Source: Rickettsiales bacterium | Lineage (GTDB): Bacteria; Pseudomonadota; Alphaproteobacteria; Rickettsiales; JANQQO01 | DNA: 16,605 nt | Assembly: GCA_028289305.1 (NCBI GenBank) | Contig: JANQQO010000164.1 | Span: 1 to 16,605, forward strand | Direction: 5' to 3' | Shown here: positions 14,968-16,605 of the stretch, one piece after another | Position numbering within the stretch: position 1 is the stretch's first letter | Layout: the number at the start of each line of letters is the position of its first letter | Position numbers and translations under genes: made by a program | Notes under the pieces: generated by a model | Seen by the model: only the letters and a program-made list of their open reading frames with translations | What the model was told of the DNA's origin: nothing | Database searches by the model: none

Positions 14968-15195
14968 GCTGCTCTATACCTGACGTGTCGCCACACGCAT
15001 ATACTGTGGATATTGCTACTACCACCTACCATATATTGTTTGTACCGCAAAAACGCTGGAAAGAAAAGAGGAAGTATAGTAATTCCAAGTTAAAATGCTT
15101 GGAGTTACTATGAAAATCGCACCCGAAAGGCCGATTTTCCAACACTGTAAGCGAGCGAATCACCAAACTCTACCTGAAGAAACGCGAGAATACGT
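14968..15195. other. Divergent spacer between RTX gene and acetyltransferase
   Basis: This 228-base region separates two divergent genes. It holds a small hairpin CGTGT (14984-14988) / ACACG (14993-14997) just upstream of the RTX start, an AT-rich stretch around 15000-15075 where promoters would lie, and two adjacent strong hairpins at 15076-15139 (listed separately). No coding sequence is apparent and no specific promoter could be chosen. Confidence 0.6.
15076..15139. repeat. Twin hairpin element upstream of the acetyltransferase
   Basis: The first hairpin pairs ATAGTAATTCCAAG (15076-15089) with CTTGGAGTTACTAT (15098-15111): 13 of 14 Watson-Crick pairs plus one G-T, with an 8-base loop TTAAAATG. 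It abuts a second, GAAAATCG (15112-15119) with CGATTTTC (15132-15139), around a 12-base loop. There is no transcript for it to terminate: the RTX gene reads away from it and the acetyltransferase starts downstream. It is therefore either a leader structure or a small repetitive palindromic element. Confidence 0.7.
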
Positions 15196-16119
15196 ATGTA
15201 CGAAGACATCATGAACCGCCTTAAAGCGAGTAATAATCTCTTTGCCTTCGGCAAAGTGCCCAAGCAGGATGTGTGTAACATTCTGTTTGGCCCATATTAC
15301 ACCAAGGTGGTCTTCGAAAATGGCAAATATGCCTTGCTCGGCCGCGGCGCGTTCAACCTTATGTATCACACACGCTGCTTTGGCTCGACCAAGGCCTATA
15401 AAGAACCCGCACTCATCGCCGGCAGCTTCAGCGAATCCGCGTCCGATACAAATATCCTTCTCGGCGGCGAACATGCTAATGAACGCGTGGTTAATTGCGT
15501 CTTTGGCGCCCATCCACAAATCCGCAACGCGCTGCGTGATGCTAAGGCCAATTTCGATCTAGAAAGCACAAAAGGCGCGGTTACCATTGGCGGCAATGTC
15601 ACGATTTCTACCCATGTCACCATCCTCTCTGGCGTCACCATTGGGGATGGTGCGGTGATCGGGGCAGGGTCAGTCGTCACCAAAGATGTACCGCCTTTTG
15701 CGATTGTCGCTGGGAACCCGGCGCGTATCTTGCGTTATCGGTTTAATGAAGCCATTCGCGAAGAATTACTGCGTATTCGCTGGTGGGATTTTAGCGAGCA
15801 GCTTTTGGTGAAGCATTTTGATGCGATTCAGCGCCTGGATGAGCCCGGTATCCGCGCCCAGTTTAAAGACATTCCTGCCGGCGCCTATGCCGAGCCGCGC
15901 TACCGCCTTGTGATCAGTGCGCGCCGCGAAGGCGGCGAGAAAGCCTTTATTGGCTTAGCAGGAGTTGAGGTGGATGGCGAATTCATTCCGCGTGAGGAAC
16001 TACCAGAAGAATTTGATTTCTTTGAGGAGCAAGCACGCCCGCGCGAGGATGGCAAACTCTACATGATCCCCGATATCTTTGTCGCCACAGGGCTGGTGAA
16101 AGAGAAGAAGCGGGCGTAA
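15196..16119 (+). CDS. Left-handed beta-helix (hexapeptide) O-acetyltransferase, CatB/Vat-like core
   Basis: This is a probable cytosolic acetyl-CoA-dependent transferase whose central part has a hexapeptide-repeat beta-helix. ILLGGEHANERVVN (87-100) resembles the catalytic-histidine segment of the xenobiotic (CatB/Vat) family, with His93 as the candidate base. GAVTIGGNVTISTHVTILSGVTIGDGAVIGAGSVVTKDVPPFAIVAGNPARILRYRF (127-183) is a standard family coil and loop in its order VTIGGNVT, VTILSGVT, GAVIGAGS, then the GNPAR motif. The 307-residue length exceeds the usual 200-220. The first 80 residues are not a recognisable hexapeptide domain, and about 100 C-terminal residues with an acidic FIPREELPEEFDFFEE stretch are extra. 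Such proteins often modify surface sugars or peptides; the substrate is unknown. ATG 15196 is used; ATG 15211 is an alternative, as neither has a strong ribosome binding site. A terminator follows. Confidence 0.8.
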   Translation: MYEDIMNRLKASNNLFAFGKVPKQDVCNILFGPYYTKVVFENGKYALLGRGAFNLMYHTRCFGSTKAYKEPALIAGSFSESASDTNILLGGEHANERVVNCVFGAHPQIRNALRDAKANFDLESTKGAVTIGGNVTISTHVTILSGVTIGDGAVIGAGSVVTKDVPPFAIVAGNPARILRYRFNEAIREELLRIRWWDFSEQLLVKHFDAIQRLDEPGIRAQFKDIPAGAYAEPRYRLVISARREGGEKAFIGLAGVEVDGEFIPREELPEEFDFFEEQARPREDGKLYMIPDIFVATGLVKEKKRA

Positions 16120-16127
16120 AATAAATT

Positions 16128-16228
16128 CCCTCCCCCAGTAGGGGGGAGGCTAGGAGGGGGGCAAGTAATGAGTAACCTACCAACCTTGGCCCCCACCCTG
16201 TCCCTCCCCCTAAGGGGGAGGGTTTTTT
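16128..16228 (+). terminator. GC-rich double-hairpin element ending in a rho-independent terminator
   Basis: CCTCCCCC (16129-16136) pairs with GGGGGAGG (16142-16149), and CCCTCCCCC (16202-16210) pairs with GGGGGAGGG (16214-16222) around a TAA loop, followed by six T. The second hairpin with its T-run is a good terminator for the acetyltransferase. The halves are also inverted copies of each other: 16156-16162 can pair with 16189-16194, and the left third resembles the reverse complement of the right third. This is a REP-like paired arrangement. Confidence 0.8.
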
Positions 16229-16299
16229 CTATCATTATCTAAAAAAAAGAAAGGGAAGGAGCGCTAGCGACGCGGTGCGACCAAGGGGGAGCTTTAAGC

Positions 16300-16333
16300 C
16301 TTCGCCTGTCGCGGCGTAGCTCAACGAGCGAAG
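16300..16333. repeat. Intergenic dyad CTTCGC...GCGAAG
   Basis: CTTCGC (16300-16305) and GCGAAG (16328-16333) are reverse complements, with a competing inner pair GCTC (16319-16322) / GAGC (16326-16329). The segment is separate from any gene. I recall short palindromes of this general form as common intergenic repeats in bacteria but cannot confirm a family here. Confidence 0.4.
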
Positions 16334-16354
16334 ACGGATGGCGCATGAGCGTCA

Positions 16355-16390
16355 TTTAAAAAAGAAAGGGCGGCCCCGAAGGACCGCCCT
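16355..16390 (-). terminator. Rho-independent terminator, minus strand
   Basis: Read on the - strand, AGGGCGGTCC and GGGCCGCCCT (16381-16390 with 16367-16376) form a 10-bp stem with one G-U pair, capped by a TTCG tetraloop and followed by TTTCTTTTTT. It lies about 110 bases downstream of the stop of the - strand gene at the right edge, and would end its transcript. It is one of the clearest sites in the window. Confidence 0.85.
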
Positions 16391-16445
16391 CTCACATCGC
16401 CCCAGCTTTCACCGAGGGTCAGTACTGTTGTCTCTCCCGCTCTCT

Positions 16446-16473
16446 GTCCTCCGTAGCCTTGGCGTAGGAGGAC
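16446..16473. repeat. Hairpin GTCCTCC...GGAGGAC
   Basis: GTCCTCC (16446-16452) and GGAGGAC (16467-16473) form a 7-bp stem, with a symmetric GTA/GTA internal loop and an inner GCC (16456-16458) / GGC (16461-16463) pair. It sits in the 3' untranslated part of the right-edge gene, ahead of its terminator. It may be a short repeat unit or a processing/stabilising hairpin. Confidence 0.45.
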
Positions 16474-16497
16474 GCGGAAGAATGTCGACGTAACCGC

Positions 16498-16605
16498 TTA
16501 CGTGACAAAGTCGAAGTTGGCGTTCACCAAGTTACCAAAGTCCGTAGTGCTCATTTCCAGAGACAGTAGATCGATACGCCCTGTAATATTACTAAAGCCC
16601 GTATC
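16498..16605 (-). CDS. C-terminus of an unidentified protein (partial)
   Basis: The last 35 codons of a - strand gene enter from the right edge and stop at TAA (16498-16500). The peptide begins DTGFSNITGRIDLLSLEMST and ends VNANFDFVT. It is polar, with short hydrophobic alternation and an aromatic/hydroxyl end (FDFVT) that would suit a secreted or surface beta-rich protein; this is only an impression. Reality as a gene is supported by the uninterrupted frame and by the strong terminator downstream in the correct orientation. Its stop overlaps a dyad (GTCGACGTAA 16484-16493 with TTACGTGAC 16498-16506). No family is recognised. Confidence 0.5.
   Translation of the reverse strand, partial: DTGFSNITGRIDLLSLEMSTTDFGNLVNANFDFVT

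Larger units (their letters stand above)
16120..16497. other. Gene-free, palindrome-rich region
   Basis: No credible gene was found in these 378 bases between the acetyltransferase stop and the stop of the next - strand gene. The region consists largely of palindromes: a GC-rich double hairpin with a T-run, an imperfect dyad at 16300-16333, a - strand terminator, a GTCCTCC/GGAGGAC hairpin and a dyad overlapping the downstream stop codon. The first part (16128-16228) is very C/G biased, and an A-run lies at about 16241-16248. Confidence 0.7.

Overview
The window looks like chromosomal DNA of an alphaproteobacterium with a moderately high G+C content. Four things point there: a short ZapE-type ATPase, a membrane-anchored CycM-type cytochrome c divergent from kdsB, the long PstC and PstA forms with extra N-terminal domains, and a consensus CtrA box (TTAA-N7-TTAAC) ahead of one gene. 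The order or genus cannot be fixed from the sequence. There are no rRNA or tRNA genes, insertion sequences, phage genes or CRISPR arrays.

Layout. Positions 1-505 (-) hold the N-terminal two thirds or so of zapE. An AT-rich spacer with a perfect 13-bp inverted repeat separates it from panC (730-1557, +). panC converges on the cytochrome gene cycM (1611-2162, -) across a shared hairpin. A + strand operon follows: kdsB, an adenosine kinase-type PfkB sugar kinase and an AmpG-type permease (2247-5289), tightly spaced and partly translationally coupled. Next, behind a likely CtrA-controlled promoter, comes a radical-SAM/PLP aminomutase of the KamA family (5445-7007). It keeps the cluster, carboxylate and PLP residues but has lost both lysine-binding aspartates, which suggests a glutamate-type 2,3-aminomutase rather than a lysine one.

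The - strand from 12804 to 7015 is a phosphate-response cluster in the order phoR, pstC, pstA, pstB, phoB. It contains the sensor kinase, both permease subunits, the ATPase and the response regulator. pstS and phoU are not between these genes nor elsewhere in the window. A 176-bp palindromic insert separates pstA from pstB. Upstream lies a 681-residue RTX calcium-binding, presumably type I-secreted protein (12922-14967, -). Its nonapeptides are organised into a higher-order 54-residue repeat. Divergent from it is a left-handed beta-helix acetyltransferase of the CatB/Vat type with unusual ends (15196-16119, +).

The last 490 bases are a gene-free stretch dense in palindromes (GC-rich double hairpin, two terminators, two short intergenic hairpins), followed by the C-terminal 35 codons of an unidentified - strand gene running off the right edge.

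Most of the window is ordinary housekeeping DNA. The items most worth following up are the aminomutase with its altered substrate pocket and CtrA promoter, and the several unrelated intergenic palindromic elements.
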